Of a stretch of DNA of 64,000 nt, positions 8,232 through 17,950 are shown one piece after another. Origin of the DNA: Aerococcus sanguinicola (GTDB lineage: Bacteria; Bacillota; Bacilli; Lactobacillales; Aerococcaceae); assembly GCF_008726925.1 (NCBI RefSeq), contig NZ_VYWO01000001.1, forward strand, positions 682,001 to 746,000. Reading direction: 5' to 3'. The stretch's first letter is position 1. The number at the start of each line of letters is the position of its first letter. Under the pieces are notes generated by a model. That model did no database searches and was not told where the DNA came from. It saw only the letters and a program-made list of their open reading frames with translations. The translations under genes and the position numbers were made by a program.

Positions 8232-9639
8232 ACTTATAAATGGATTTGATTTCGAGATAGTCTTGAACGCCGTAGCGGCCGTTTTCACGTCCGATACCGG
8301 ATTGTTTGTAACCACCGTAAGGGGCCTTGTTACTCTTGCCGGACTTGTTAATGTAAACAGATCCTGTCCGAATCTTACGGGCAACGGCGATTGCTTCTTC
8401 ATCGCTTGGGCCAACCACAGCGCCAGATAAACCATATTCACTATCATTAGCAATTTCAATGGCTTCTTCTAGGCTGTCGTAAGGGATTACGCAGAGCACT
8501 GGGCCAAAGATTTCTTCTTGGGCAATGACCATCTTGTTGTCAACATCTGTAAAGACTGTTGGTTCAACATAGTAACCTTCACGGTCAATCTTACCGCCAC
8601 CAAGAAGGACACGAGCGCCTTCTTCTTTACCCTTTTGAATATAGGATTCAACGGTTTCTTTTTGGCGTTCAGAAACAACAGGGCCTACTACGGTATCGGG
8701 ATCGGTTGGATCACCAATCACGACATTCTTTTCGTAGTAATCGAGGATACTTTGGTTAGCAGCTTCTAATTCCTCACGTGGAACTAAGAGGCGGGTCAAG
8801 GCTGAGCATGTCTGGCCACAGTTATTGACTACCGTATCCATAGATTTCTTCACGGCATAATCAAGGTCGCCACCTGGCATATAGATGAGTGGTGATTTTC
8901 CACCTAATTCTAAGATTAACTTTTTAATCGTGAAGCTGGCATGTTGGTAGAGGTGACGGCCAACTGTGGTTGAACCTGTAAAGGAAATCACATCGACATC
9001 CTTGTGTTCGGTTAGAACATCCCCGACTTGGCTTCCTTGTCCCGTTACCAGGTTAAAGACACCCTTAGGCAAGCCGGCTTCATGGCAAATTTCAGCCAAT
9101 AGCACCGCTGTAATTGGGGTATCGGTCGCTGGTTTAACAACAACGGTATTCCCAGCAATCAGAGCAGGACCAATCTTACGTTCAATCTGGGTCAGTGGGA
9201 AATTCCAAGGGGTCACACAAGCTACGACGCCAAAGCCTTCTTTAACCACTTGGGTCCCATCAATATCCTCTTCAAAATGAACATTCTCTAAGTCATCGAA
9301 CATGTCGTCCATTTCCTTAATCGGTTGTTGGACATGTTTAGAACGGGCGAGGCTAATAGGTGCCCCTAACTCTTGGACAATGATATCAGCAATTTCATCC
9401 TGACGAGCTGCAATGCCGTCACGGACCTTCTTCAATAAGGCTGTCCGCTCTTCTAAGCTGGTTTCATTCCAAGCTGGAAAGGCTGCCTTAGCCGCTGCGA
9501 CTGCAGCATTCATATCCTCAGCAGTCCCACGTGGAACACGACCAACGATTTCGCCATTGGCTGGGTTTTTAACTTCCATCCACTCATTGGATGAGGCGTT
9601 GCGCCATTCACCATCAATATAAAATTGATAATCTGTCAT
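8230..9639 (-). CDS. NAD(P)-dependent aldehyde dehydrogenase family protein
   Basis: A 469 aa enzyme oxidising an aldehyde to the acid with NAD(P)+. Visible landmarks are the cofactor/active-site region PWNFPLTQIERKIGPAL, FTGSTTVGR, the general-base glutamate E244 in LELGGKSP and the catalytic cysteine C278 in NNCGQTCSAL. The substrate is not predictable. It appears monocistronic. Its stop codon overlaps the end of the hairpin repeats, so transcripts would carry those structures as a 3' tail. Confidence 0.9.
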   Translation of the reverse strand: MTDYQFYIDGEWRNASSNEWMEVKNPANGEIVGRVPRGTAEDMNAAVAAAKAAFPAWNETSLEERTALLKKVRDGIAARQDEIADIIVQELGAPISLARSKHVQQPIKEMDDMFDDLENVHFEEDIDGTQVVKEGFGVVACVTPWNFPLTQIERKIGPALIAGNTVVVKPATDTPITAVLLAEICHEAGLPKGVFNLVTGQGSQVGDVLTEHKDVDVISFTGSTTVGRHLYQHASFTIKKLILELGGKSPLIYMPGGDLDYAVKKSMDTVVNNCGQTCSALTRLLVPREELEAANQSILDYYEKNVVIGDPTDPDTVVGPVVSERQKETVESYIQKGKEEGARVLLGGGKIDREGYYVEPTVFTDVDNKMVIAQEEIFGPVLCVIPYDSLEEAIEIANDSEYGLSGAVVGPSDEEAIAVARKIRTGSVYINKSGKSNKAPYGGYKQSGIGRENGRYGVQDYLEIKSIYK

Positions 9640-9767
9640 GTCAATATCACTTCTTTCTGATTTTAATGAGAATACGCTAAGTTAAACCCACATTTAACTC
9701 AGGGTTATCTCATTGTAACACAGTTTAACCAAAATTATCGATTTATTGCTTATATCTTTGCAATAAA

Positions 9768-10748
9768 TTAACGGTCGCCATTGTAAATGCTTGGAACGAC
9801 CACATAGTCCACCGTCCGCAGGGCGCCCAAATCACGACCGCCAGCATAGGAAATCGAGCTTTGGAGGTCTTCTTCCATTTCTTTAAGTGTGGCAAATAAA
9901 CTGCCCCGGCTCTCAATTAAGATACGCTTACCTTCTACATTCTTATAGATGCCTTTTTGGAATTGGCTAGCTGAACCGAAGTATTCCTTGTAGGTCACCC
10001 CATCTTCTTCGACTTGTTCACCAGGAGATTCTTCGTGGGCAGCTAAGAGCGAGCCGACCATGACCATGCTGGCACCGAAACGGATGCTCTTAGCTAGGTC
10101 TCCATTCGTCCGGATCCCCCCATCCGCAATGATAGGCTTCCGAGCTGCTTTAGCACAGAGGCGGACCGCCGCTAGCTGCCAACCTGCTGTCCCGAAGCCT
10201 GTCTTGATCTTCGTAATACATACCCGACCTGGGCCAACCCCGACCTTGGTCGCGTCAGCACCAGCGTTTTCTAAGTCACGAACAGCTTCTGGAGTCGCAA
10301 TATTCCCTGCAATGACAAAGCTATCAGGTAATTGTTCCTTAATGAAGCGGATCATATCAATGACCGTTTGCGAATGACCATGGGCAATATCAATGGTAAT
10401 ATAATCCACTGGCTGTCCCGAAGCTTTGACTTCACGGATAAAGTCGCGCTCCTCATCCTTAACTCCTACGCTAATGGAAGCGTAGAGGCCCTTGTCATTC
10501 ATCATTTTAATGAAGTCTAGGCGTTTTTCGGGTTGGAAACGGTGCATAATATAGAAATAACCCTGTTCAGCTAGCTTGATAGCTAGCTTTTCGTCGATCA
10601 CGGTTTGCATGTTGGCCGGCACCATGGGAATTTTAAAACGGCGCTTGCCGAATTCAACACTCGTATCGCATTCGCGGCGGCTTTTTACAATACATTTAGC
10701 GGGAATTAATTGAACCTGTTCGTAATCAAAAGTTTGCACGATTTTCAC
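9768..10748 (-). CDS. guaC: GMP reductase
   Basis: A 326 aa TIM-barrel enzyme that converts GMP to IMP with NADPH, part of purine salvage. The catalytic cysteine is C177 in [20 protein letters not shown], with phosphate-binding segments around [16 protein letters not shown]. It lacks the CBS insert of IMP dehydrogenase, and its length matches the bacterial GuaC family. A consensus TATAAT lies in the short upstream region. That region also has CCGAATATT, faintly like a PurR PurBox; I would not rely on it. Confidence 0.93.
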   Translation of the reverse strand: MKIVQTFDYEQVQLIPAKCIVKSRRECDTSVEFGKRRFKIPMVPANMQTVIDEKLAIKLAEQGYFYIMHRFQPEKRLDFIKMMNDKGLYASISVGVKDEERDFIREVKASGQPVDYITIDIAHGHSQTVIDMIRFIKEQLPDSFVIAGNIATPEAVRDLENAGADATKVGVGPGRVCITKIKTGFGTAGWQLAAVRLCAKAARKPIIADGGIRTNGDLAKSIRFGASMVMVGSLLAAHEESPGEQVEEDGVTYKEYFGSASQFQKGIYKNVEGKRILIESRGSLFATLKEMEEDLQSSISYAGGRDLGALRTVDYVVVPSIYNGDR

Positions 10749-10833
10749 CTTTCTGCTTGGCTAATAATTATAATTGTCCGCCGAATATTTTACTCTATCT
10801 CGCCTGCAAAAGCAAAACTTTCTTAAAATCAGC

Positions 10834-11250
10834 TCATTTTTTATGCCAGCTGCTGGGCGGTGGGCTAAGCAAGACTTGCCACTTCAAGCCTTGGCGGATC
10901 TTCTTTTTGTCTGGCCGGCGCTTGGGGCTTGCACGCCTTTGCGACGTGCCAGGAGAAAGGAGCTCCGTTTCTTCTTGATCATCCAAAAGAGCCTTGGCAT
11001 GGGCATCCAGATAGGCCTTAAAATCCTCATGGTCTTCATGAAAACGGTCAACTGCCCCTTCGATCATCTCATCCCTCTCAAGTCCAGCCTCAGCTAGGGC
11101 TTCGAAATCTGGCACTAAGTCAGGACTTAGCCCTTCTTCTTCCTGGTTTTCCTCTAAATCTTCTGGCTCAGTTGGCTGGGGCCCTAAAGCCTGGGCTAGG
11201 CCCTTAATTAAGCGATAGATCACATAAGCCAGTAAAATCCAAGCCCACAT
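10834..11250 (-). CDS. Uncharacterised membrane-anchored protein in the floA operon
   Basis: A 138 aa protein I do not recognise. An N-terminal hydrophobic stretch (WAWILLAYVIYRLI, residues 2-15) could anchor it with a cytoplasmic body. A very acidic middle (about 30-60, EDLEENQEEEG) is followed by a basic Arg/Lys-rich C-terminus. Its start overlaps the floA stop by one base (TAATG), indicating translational coupling. It sits where B. subtilis has the small gene yqfB after yqeZ-yqfA, but I see no similarity. A function linked to FloA membrane domains is plausible by position only. Confidence 0.65.
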   Translation of the reverse strand: MWAWILLAYVIYRLIKGLAQALGPQPTEPEDLEENQEEEGLSPDLVPDFEALAEAGLERDEMIEGAVDRFHEDHEDFKAYLDAHAKALLDDQEETELLSPGTSQRRASPKRRPDKKKIRQGLKWQVLLSPPPSSWHKK

Positions 11251-12230
11251 TAGTCATCACCCGCTGGACTTTCCTCTTCTCCAAAGGCCTGCCGCATCTT
11301 GGTATCGGCCTGGAGATTCTCTAATTGATAATGGTCCATGACCCCTAAGCGTCCTGAGCGTAAAGCTTCCGCTAAGGCCAGAGGAACTTGGGACTGGGCT
11401 TCCACTACTTTTGCCCGCATTTCCTGGGTCTTGGCAATATTTTCTTGTTCATTAGCCACTGCCATAGCCCGCCTTTCTTCAGCTTTGGCTTGGGCAATCC
11501 GCTTGTCTGCTTCTGCTTGTTCAGCTTGAAGCTTAGCCCCAATGTTTCGTCCCACATCGACATCAGCGATATCAATGGAGAGAATTTCATAGGCTGTCCC
11601 TGAATCCAGCCCCTTTCTGAGGATGGTTTGTGAGATGGAATCTGGATTCTCCAGAACGATGGTATGGGTCTTAGAAGAGCCCACTGTCGTAACGATCCCT
11701 TCACCAACCCGGGCAATGATCGTCGACTCACCGGCCCCACCCACTAAACGTTCAATATTCGCGCGCACAGTCACTTTGGCTTTGGCCCGCACTTCAATCC
11801 CATCCATAGCCACCCCAGCAATCACTGGTGTTTCAATGACTTTAGGATTCACTGATACTTGGACCGCCTCAAAGACATCCCGACCCGCCAAATCAATGGC
11901 TGCAGCTTGTTCGAATTCCAAGTCAATCATCGCACGTTGGGCAGCAATCAAGGCATCCACTACCATATTGATATCTCCTCCTGCCAGGTAGTGGGCTTCT
12001 AGGTCATTGAGGTCTAGATCAAGCCCTGCCTTGGTGGCCTTAATCATGGGCTTGATAATACGAGAAGGATTTACCCGACGCAAGCGCATCCCCACAAGGT
12101 CTCCTAAGCCAACCTTTACCCCTGAGAAATGAGCCGTCACCCAAAGCCCAACCGGGACAAAGATAAAGAATAGAATGACTAGGATAAACAGTAAAAACAC
12201 AAGTAAAGCGCCTAACCATACATTAGTCAT
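11250..12230 (-). CDS. floA: Flotillin-like protein FloA
   Basis: A 326 aa SPFH-domain scaffold that organises functional membrane microdomains. The N-terminus is a long hydrophobic segment (about 5-30). The SPFH core includes [20 protein letters not shown] and [20 protein letters not shown], followed by an Ala/Glu-rich helical repeat near 235-300. ATG 12230 has AGGAAA upstream and overlaps the nfeD end; a TTG two codons earlier is less likely. The nfeD-floA pairing is conserved in Firmicutes. Confidence 0.93.
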   Translation of the reverse strand: MTNVWLGALLVFLLFILVILFFIFVPVGLWVTAHFSGVKVGLGDLVGMRLRRVNPSRIIKPMIKATKAGLDLDLNDLEAHYLAGGDINMVVDALIAAQRAMIDLEFEQAAAIDLAGRDVFEAVQVSVNPKVIETPVIAGVAMDGIEVRAKAKVTVRANIERLVGGAGESTIIARVGEGIVTTVGSSKTHTIVLENPDSISQTILRKGLDSGTAYEILSIDIADVDVGRNIGAKLQAEQAEADKRIAQAKAEERRAMAVANEQENIAKTQEMRAKVVEAQSQVPLALAEALRSGRLGVMDHYQLENLQADTKMRQAFGEEESPAGDD

Positions 12231-12822
12231 AATCAATTTTCCTCACTTTCACTTCATTTGTCTGAACAGCAATAACTTCAACCGCTTGGCCCCGGTCAAT
12301 AAAATCTTGTTCACTGATTGCCTGCAGAATCCGACCATCTTTTAGGCATATTTTGCCAACGGGGCGCAGTGGTGCGACGACCTCCGCTTCCTGTCCCAGG
12401 ACTTCTTCCTCTAATCTTGACTGCCTGTGCTGGCCTGGTCGGTCCTTTAAAACCAGACTTTGGGCTTGGGGATTATCAAGAACTAAGCGAATCAGACAGA
12501 GGGCTAGCAGTAAGCCTAAATAAACAGCGGCCAAAATTTCAAAAAGCAGGGGACCCAAAACTAAGTGATGCAAGTAAACTTCAACAGCTATCAGGAGAAA
12601 GCCTAGAATACCCAAGATGCCAAAAGAAGGCAAACAGGCTTCAAAAATGACAAGGGCTAAGCCCAGAGCTAGGCCCCAAATAAAGACATAGTCACTAGGG
12701 CCCCACAAGTAGAGACCAAGTATAGCCAGGACTAAGCTAAGAGCCGTGGTCAGCAAGCCTTGCCTAGTCTGGAAGCTAAATAGTAAACAGAGAACGGAAA
12801 AGATCCATACGATAAGCGCCAT
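12223..12822 (-). CDS. NfeD-family membrane protein
   Basis: A 199 aa protein with four or five hydrophobic helices in the first 125 residues, then a soluble C-terminal OB-like domain ([20 protein letters not shown] to the end). NfeD proteins partner with SPFH/flotillin proteins. It is the short form without the N-terminal ClpP-like protease domain. It is the first gene of nfeD-floA-unknown and overlaps floA by 8 bp. Confidence 0.85.
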   Translation of the reverse strand: MALIVWIFSVLCLLFSFQTRQGLLTTALSLVLAILGLYLWGPSDYVFIWGLALGLALVIFEACLPSFGILGILGFLLIAVEVYLHHLVLGPLLFEILAAVYLGLLLALCLIRLVLDNPQAQSLVLKDRPGQHRQSRLEEEVLGQEAEVVAPLRPVGKICLKDGRILQAISEQDFIDRGQAVEVIAVQTNEVKVRKIDYD

Positions 12823-12931
12823 CCTAGCCCTCCTCTCATCAAGTGCCCATTGACGGTTATCTTCTGCTTCGAGTATACAACATTTAAGCCGGCAACCGCA
12901 ATTCTCAAACTAGCCAGCAAGAAGCTAAGAA

Positions 12932-12961
12932 GAAAAAAAGAGTCAGTCAAAGACCAACTCT
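12932..12961 (-). terminator. Terminator of the rapZ-yvcK-whiA operon
   Basis: On the minus strand AGAGTTGGTC pairs with GACTGACTCT across a three-base loop, with two G-T wobbles, and is followed by seven T. It lies about 75 bp after the whiA stop. Confidence 0.8.
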
Positions 12962-13035
12962 CTACATATAAAATCTATTAGCTATGACAAGCATAAGAAA
13001 ACTTATCCAGGACTCAACAAGTTATGCCACAGGTC

Positions 13036-13977
13036 CTATTGCCGGCGCAATTCTTCCGCAAATTGATTAATTTTACGCAGGCGGTGGTTAACACCCGATT
13101 TAGAAACAGGGCCACTCTCCAATGTCTCCCCCAACTCCTTCAAGCTGGCCCCCGGGTGCTTCAGGCGGGCTTCAGCAATTTCACGTAATTTGACGGGGAG
13201 CTCAGCTAAACCGACCCGGTCTTCGATATAATTAATATTCTCAATCTGCTTACCTGCCGCAGTGACCGTCTTATTCAAATTAGCACTCTCACAGTTAACA
13301 ATCCGATTAATCGAATTCCGCATATCCCGCATAACACGAACATCTTCGAAGCGGAGAATAGCTTGGTTAGCGCCCAGCAAGGCTAAGAAGTCAGAAATTT
13401 TTTCAGCTTCCTTGAGATAGCTAATATAGCCACTCCGTCGTTCAATTTGCCGGGCATTGAGATGATAAACATTCATCAAGTCAATAATATCTTGGTTATG
13501 CGACTGGTGGATGGAATAAATCTCCAGGTGGTAACTAGAAGTTTCTGGATTATTCACTGATCCAGCAGCAAGAAAAGCTCCCCGTAAATAGGCCTTGGCC
13601 AAGCGAGGATTTGCTTTAATCGACTGAGGAATCTTGGGAATGATCATAAGCCGGTCTAAAATTTCCATGTCAGACAAGATTTCCTGGGCTTCCCGGTGGA
13701 TACGCACAATATAGACATTATTTTTCTTCAATTTCATCTTCCGGCGTACAATAATCTCGCCTGTCACTTGGTAGGTTTTTTTAAAGAGACTATATATACG
13801 ACGGGCAATAGCCGCGTTCTCTGTTTGAACATTTAAAACCAAACCTTGGCTCAGCAAGTTGATCGACCCATTCATCCGCACCAGGGCTGATAGCTCTGCT
13901 TGGGCCTCATCCTTAGTCACTTCAATCCGGGTTAATTCTTTTTTGACATCTGCAGCAAATGAACTCACGACTGGCAT
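13036..13977 (-). CDS. whiA: WhiA DNA-binding cell-division/sporulation-type regulator
   Basis: A 313 aa protein with an N-terminal homing-endonuclease-like (LAGLIDADG-derived) fold and a C-terminal helix-turn-helix around [20 protein letters not shown] and GVNHRLRKI. In Firmicutes WhiA influences cell division and chromosome segregation. It lies 6 bp after yvcK in the conserved order rapZ-yvcK-whiA. No sporulation genes are seen nearby, as expected for this order. Confidence 0.95.
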   Translation of the reverse strand: MPVVSSFAADVKKELTRIEVTKDEAQAELSALVRMNGSINLLSQGLVLNVQTENAAIARRIYSLFKKTYQVTGEIIVRRKMKLKKNNVYIVRIHREAQEILSDMEILDRLMIIPKIPQSIKANPRLAKAYLRGAFLAAGSVNNPETSSYHLEIYSIHQSHNQDIIDLMNVYHLNARQIERRSGYISYLKEAEKISDFLALLGANQAILRFEDVRVMRDMRNSINRIVNCESANLNKTVTAAGKQIENINYIEDRVGLAELPVKLREIAEARLKHPGASLKELGETLESGPVSKSGVNHRLRKINQFAEELRRQ

Positions 13978-13983
13978 TCCTCT

Positions 13984-15012
13984 CTACTCGAAACCCTTGT
14001 CCGCCTCATAAAGACGCAAAATCGTTTCGACAAGTTTATCTTGATTATGATACACGCCCGTCTCTCTGAGGTCAAGGAAATCAGCTGCGACAATTTGTGC
14101 TTCTTCATGAAGAATGCCTGACCGGTCCCTTTCCACCTGGACCAAATACTCAGGGGTCTGATCAGACTCCATGTATTCATAGGGCACGGGTGCCTTATTA
14201 ACCAAGGCGTAATCAATCCGTTTGGCTTGGAGGTGGTCGTTAATGACCCGGACATGGTCCGCATCAGAAAAATGCTCCGTCTCCCCTAATTGGGTCATAA
14301 TATTGCAGATATAAATCACCTTAGCCGGGCTCTCCAGGACCGCTTGGCGGATGTCTTCAATCACTAAGTTGGGAAGAATGGAGGTATAGAGCGAACCCGG
14401 GCCTAAGACAACCAGATCCGCTTCACGGATGGCTGCAACCACCTGGCGCCCCGCTTGGGGAATGCGATTTTTCCCCGCGTCCTCCTCTATGCAATGCACA
14501 CTCACGCGTTCGATTGGCCGCCGCTGACTGACAATCTCCGTTTCCCCATCAATTACCTGACCATCACTATAGTGAGCGCGTAAGACCAGGGGTTCTTCCG
14601 CAGCTGGTAAGACCCGTCCCTTGACCTTCATCATAGCTGATAGGAGACGCAAGGAGCTAAAAACATCCCCCCGCATCTCTGCTAGCGCTGCAATAATTAG
14701 GTTACCGATAGCATGGCCCGAGAACTCCTGGTCTTCAGGTGCAAAGCGGTATTGAAAAATATCCTTATAAATGGCGTCCACTTCAGATAGGGCCACAATA
14801 CAATTGCGGATATCCCCAGGTGGAATGGTATTCAAAGAGGTCCGAATACTGCCACTACTCCCACCATTATCAGACACCGTGACGACCGCTGTGATCTCAC
14901 AATTGGCCTTCTTCAGCCCCGATAGGAGGATAGGAAGCCCCGTCCCCCCACCGATGACAGTAATTTTTAACTTATCGTTTCTGGCTTGGTTGAGTAAGTC
15001 GCGATTAATCAT
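13984..15012 (-). CDS. yvcK: YvcK-type gluconeogenesis/morphology factor (CofD-like)
   Basis: A 342 aa CofD-like Rossmann protein that binds UDP-sugars and is needed for normal wall synthesis on gluconeogenic carbon in Bacillus. The nucleotide-binding motif GGGTGLPILLSGL starts near residue 22, and VTVSDNGGSSGSIR with PPGDIRNCIVALS follow. It overlaps the end of rapZ by 4 bp and whiA follows, so the three are translationally linked. Confidence 0.94.
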   Translation of the reverse strand: MINRDLLNQARNDKLKITVIGGGTGLPILLSGLKKANCEITAVVTVSDNGGSSGSIRTSLNTIPPGDIRNCIVALSEVDAIYKDIFQYRFAPEDQEFSGHAIGNLIIAALAEMRGDVFSSLRLLSAMMKVKGRVLPAAEEPLVLRAHYSDGQVIDGETEIVSQRRPIERVSVHCIEEDAGKNRIPQAGRQVVAAIREADLVVLGPGSLYTSILPNLVIEDIRQAVLESPAKVIYICNIMTQLGETEHFSDADHVRVINDHLQAKRIDYALVNKAPVPYEYMESDQTPEYLVQVERDRSGILHEEAQIVAADFLDLRETGVYHNQDKLVETILRLYEADKGFE

Positions 15013-15899
15013 GAATGCTTCACCGCCGCCTGGCTCTTCTTCGCATCCCGGTGGGACACATGAACATTGTAGCCGAGAGCTTTAATGTGGTCGCCGATGC
15101 GTTCAGTCAAGGCAACGGACCGGTGTTGGCCTCCGGTACAACCAATTGCAATCGTCACACTGCTCTTTCCTTCTGCTTCATAGAGCGGAAGGGTAAAGTC
15201 TACCATATCGGTAAATTTATCGAAGAAAGTTTGGGTGTCTGACTGAGCCATCACATAGTCATAAACCGGGGCATCCTGACCCGTCAGCGGTCTAAGATCG
15301 GTCTGATAGTAAGGATTGGGGAGGAAGCGGACATCCATGACGATGTCCGAATCAATTGGAATCCCATATTTAAAGCCAAAAGACATCACTTCGACCGTAA
15401 AAATCGCATCGTCACCACTATGAAATTCGCGCATCAGGGTTGCCCGGAGCTCTCTTGGTGACAAGGAGCTGGTATCTATGACCAAATGCGAATTTTCCTT
15501 AACTGCTGCCAGTTGTTCCCGTTCACGCTGGATACCACTCAGGACTGTCCCATCTTGTTGAAGGGGGTGGCTACGGCGAGATTCTTTGTAGCGGGATACT
15601 AGCTTGCTGTCGCTAGCCTCCAGGAAGATAATCTGTAGCTTCATAAAGTCCTTGTGGTCCATATTCTTGAGCACCTGGTTAAGTTCGGTAAAGAAATCCC
15701 GGGAACGCAGGTCAATCACCAAGCAAACCTTACTGATGGTATCTGAGCCTTGCAAGAGGTCCCAAAAAGATGTCAATAAAGACGGTGGAAGGTTGTCTAC
15801 ACAGAAGTATCCCATGTCTTCAAAAGATTGCAAGGCAACTGTCTTACCAGCCCCACTCATCCCCGTAATGATCACAAGCTTAATATTATTTTTGGTCAT
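15009..15899 (-). CDS. rapZ: RapZ/YvcJ nucleotide-binding RNase adapter protein
   Basis: A 296 aa P-loop protein. Walker A GMSGAGKT is at residues 13-20, a Walker B-like CLVIDLRS is near 58, and the C-terminal domain has the signature GCTGGQHRSV near 253. In E. coli RapZ regulates glmS small-RNA turnover; in B. subtilis YvcJ hydrolyses GTP and affects competence. Which role applies here is unknown. It is the promoter-proximal gene of rapZ-yvcK-whiA. Confidence 0.94.
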   Translation of the reverse strand: MTKNNIKLVIITGMSGAGKTVALQSFEDMGYFCVDNLPPSLLTSFWDLLQGSDTISKVCLVIDLRSRDFFTELNQVLKNMDHKDFMKLQIIFLEASDSKLVSRYKESRRSHPLQQDGTVLSGIQREREQLAAVKENSHLVIDTSSLSPRELRATLMREFHSGDDAIFTVEVMSFGFKYGIPIDSDIVMDVRFLPNPYYQTDLRPLTGQDAPVYDYVMAQSDTQTFFDKFTDMVDFTLPLYEAEGKSSVTIAIGCTGGQHRSVALTERIGDHIKALGYNVHVSHRDAKKSQAAVKHS

Positions 15900-15958
15900 T
15901 CTATCACTCCTATAAAAGATAGGCTCCTAGCATCTTAACCATGTACTGCCAACAACTT

Positions 15959-17680
15959 TTACGCTGTAAATTCTTTCATGGCAGCTTCATATTGGTCAAG
16001 GGCCTTCTGAGCCGCTAACTCATCCTCGGCGGCAACACCGATATAGAACTTAATCTTAGGTTCTGTCCCACTTGGCCGAACGGCAATCCATGTGCCATCA
16101 GCCAGTTCATATTTCAAAACATTGGATGGAGCTTGTTCGAGTTCTTCTTGCTTACCATCCGCATAGGTCTTCGTTTGGTCAGCAAAGTCCGAAGTAGCTT
16201 CGATTTGAACCCCCGCAATTTCCTTTAATGGTTCTGCTCTCAAGCCCTTCATTAATTGCTCAATCTTTGCCGCCCCTGCCTGTCCAGGTAATTTAACAGA
16301 AATCGTCTTTTCTTTAAAGTAACCATATTCCTGGAAGATTTCTTGTAAGCCATCATAAGGTGTCTTGCCTTGTTTCTTATAATAGGCTGTCATTTCTGCC
16401 ATCAAAAGGATAGCTTGAACGGCATCTTTATCCCGGACGAAGGGTTTCACCAAGTAGCCATAGCTCTCCTCGAAACCAAAGAGGAAGATCTTGCTTTGAT
16501 CTTTTTCATATTGTTTAATCTTGTCAGCAATCCACTTAAAGCCGGTCAGGGTATTGACCGTTTCAACCCCATAAGCGGCTGCAATTTTTGCTGGTAAGTC
16601 AGAAGACACGATAGACTTCAGGATCACACCATTGCTTGGCAAATCTTCCGCTTCTTTCTTGGCCTGGAGAATATAATGAGTCATCAGGGCCCCAATCTGG
16701 TTACCGGTTAAGATTTGGTAGTTACCGTTAGGTAGGCGGACAGCGCCCCCCATCCGGTCAGCATCAGGGTCGGTTGCTAAGAGGATATCGGCTGTGTTCG
16801 CTTCACCATACTTGATGGCATATTCAAAGGCCGCCGCATCTTCGGGGTTAGGATCTGGGGCATAGGTGAAATCAGGGTCAGGCTTCTTCTGTTCATCCAC
16901 AAATACAACGGATTCAAAGCCTGCATAGTCTAGAGCTCGTGAAACGGGCATCATGCCTGTCCCATGAAGCGGGGTGTAGACAATCGTCACTTGGTCCCCC
17001 ATTTCCTTAACCAGGTCTTGGTCAATCGTTACTTCGGCTACCCGGGCCAGGTATTTTTGGTCCAGCTCTTCGCCAATAACGGTTAATAGCTCACTTGCCT
17101 GAAGTTCATCTTGGGAAAGGCTTGGAACAGTCAAGAGGTCAACTCCCTCTGTATGGGCCACCAAGGCATCCGCATCCTCTGGTGTCATCTGTCCCCCGTC
17201 AGCCCCATAGACCTTGTAGCCGTTATATTCAGCGGTATTATGGCTAGCCGTAATCATAATGCCTGCAAAAGTCTCTAATTCACGAACAGTGAAAGAAAGT
17301 TCAGGTGTAGGACGCAAGGACTCGTAAACATAGCTTGGAATCCCGTGTTTAGCTAGGACAGCTGCGGATTCATAGGCAAAGCGCTGGCTATCATGACGGC
17401 CATCGTAAGCAATAGCCACACCTGCCTTCTTAGCTTCTTCCCCATAATCTTCCATTAAGCGGGCCAGGCCCTCTGTTGATAAGCGAACGGTATAAATATT
17501 TAAGCGGTTAATCCCAGGTCCCATAAGGCCGCGCATCCCCGCTGTCCCAAAGGCAATCCTTTGGTAGAAAGCATCTTCCAAGGCTTCAGGGTCTTCTTTT
17601 AAGGCATCTAATTCTTCTCTTAAAGTCGGATCCAAATTTTCAAATTCATCCCAGTGTTTAAAGTTTTCTTGCCAAGTCAT
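15959..17680 (-). CDS. pgcA: Phospho-sugar mutase (phosphoglucomutase type)
   Basis: A 573 aa alpha-D-phosphohexomutase that interconverts glucose 6-phosphate and glucose 1-phosphate. The active-site serine is in GIMITASHNTAEYNGYKV (near 146 from this start), the metal loop is DPDADR near 308, and the sugar motif is FGFEESYGY. The C-terminal phosphate-binding motif is RPSGTEPKIKFY. I chose the ATG at 17680 because GAGGAG lies eight bases upstream; an in-frame GTG three codons earlier is not better placed. The product feeds GalU (24037-24918), which makes UDP-glucose. Confidence 0.92.
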   Translation of the reverse strand: MTWQENFKHWDEFENLDPTLREELDALKEDPEALEDAFYQRIAFGTAGMRGLMGPGINRLNIYTVRLSTEGLARLMEDYGEEAKKAGVAIAYDGRHDSQRFAYESAAVLAKHGIPSYVYESLRPTPELSFTVRELETFAGIMITASHNTAEYNGYKVYGADGGQMTPEDADALVAHTEGVDLLTVPSLSQDELQASELLTVIGEELDQKYLARVAEVTIDQDLVKEMGDQVTIVYTPLHGTGMMPVSRALDYAGFESVVFVDEQKKPDPDFTYAPDPNPEDAAAFEYAIKYGEANTADILLATDPDADRMGGAVRLPNGNYQILTGNQIGALMTHYILQAKKEAEDLPSNGVILKSIVSSDLPAKIAAAYGVETVNTLTGFKWIADKIKQYEKDQSKIFLFGFEESYGYLVKPFVRDKDAVQAILLMAEMTAYYKKQGKTPYDGLQEIFQEYGYFKEKTISVKLPGQAGAAKIEQLMKGLRAEPLKEIAGVQIEATSDFADQTKTYADGKQEELEQAPSNVLKYELADGTWIAVRPSGTEPKIKFYIGVAAEDELAAQKALDQYEAAMKEFTA

Positions 17681-17712
17681 GCTCAACACTCCTCATCATA
17701 TTCTTTTCTTTT

Positions 17713-17721
17713 ATTATAGCA
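17713..17721 (-). promoter_or_regulatory. Extended -10 promoter of pgcA
   Basis: On the minus strand TGCTATAAT (TGn plus a perfect -10) lies about 33 bp before the ATG. No good -35 is visible, which fits an extended -10 promoter. Confidence 0.6.
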
Positions 17722-17892
17722 AATTTTACCTGTAAAGGCTTCTAATCTTATCCTAATTTAAAAAAGATGTAAGCCTTCACAAAAAATGTCATCCCCAGGG
17801 CGGCAAGAAAAGATTTTAGGCCCCCGAACAAGGTCTATACTATTGGGCTAGTCTCGTTTGCTGGCTTAGCCCTTGGGGGAAAGAAAGGCAAA

Positions 17893-17935
17893 TAAAAAAC
17901 TTCTCAATTGCTCCTTCCATAGAGCAATTGAGAAG
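17893..17935 (-). terminator. Terminator of the cpsBCD operon
   Basis: A perfect 14-bp stem, CTTCTCAATTGCTC (17900-17913) with its complement at 17922-17935, is followed on the minus strand by TTTTTT. It closes the operon right after cpsD. Confidence 0.92.
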
Positions 17936-17950
17936 GCTTAAAGGGGGCTC

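Noticed and set aside
10749..10800. Possible PurBox (CCGAATATT) upstream of guaC
   Set aside because: Only one partial half-site; too weak to call a regulatory site.
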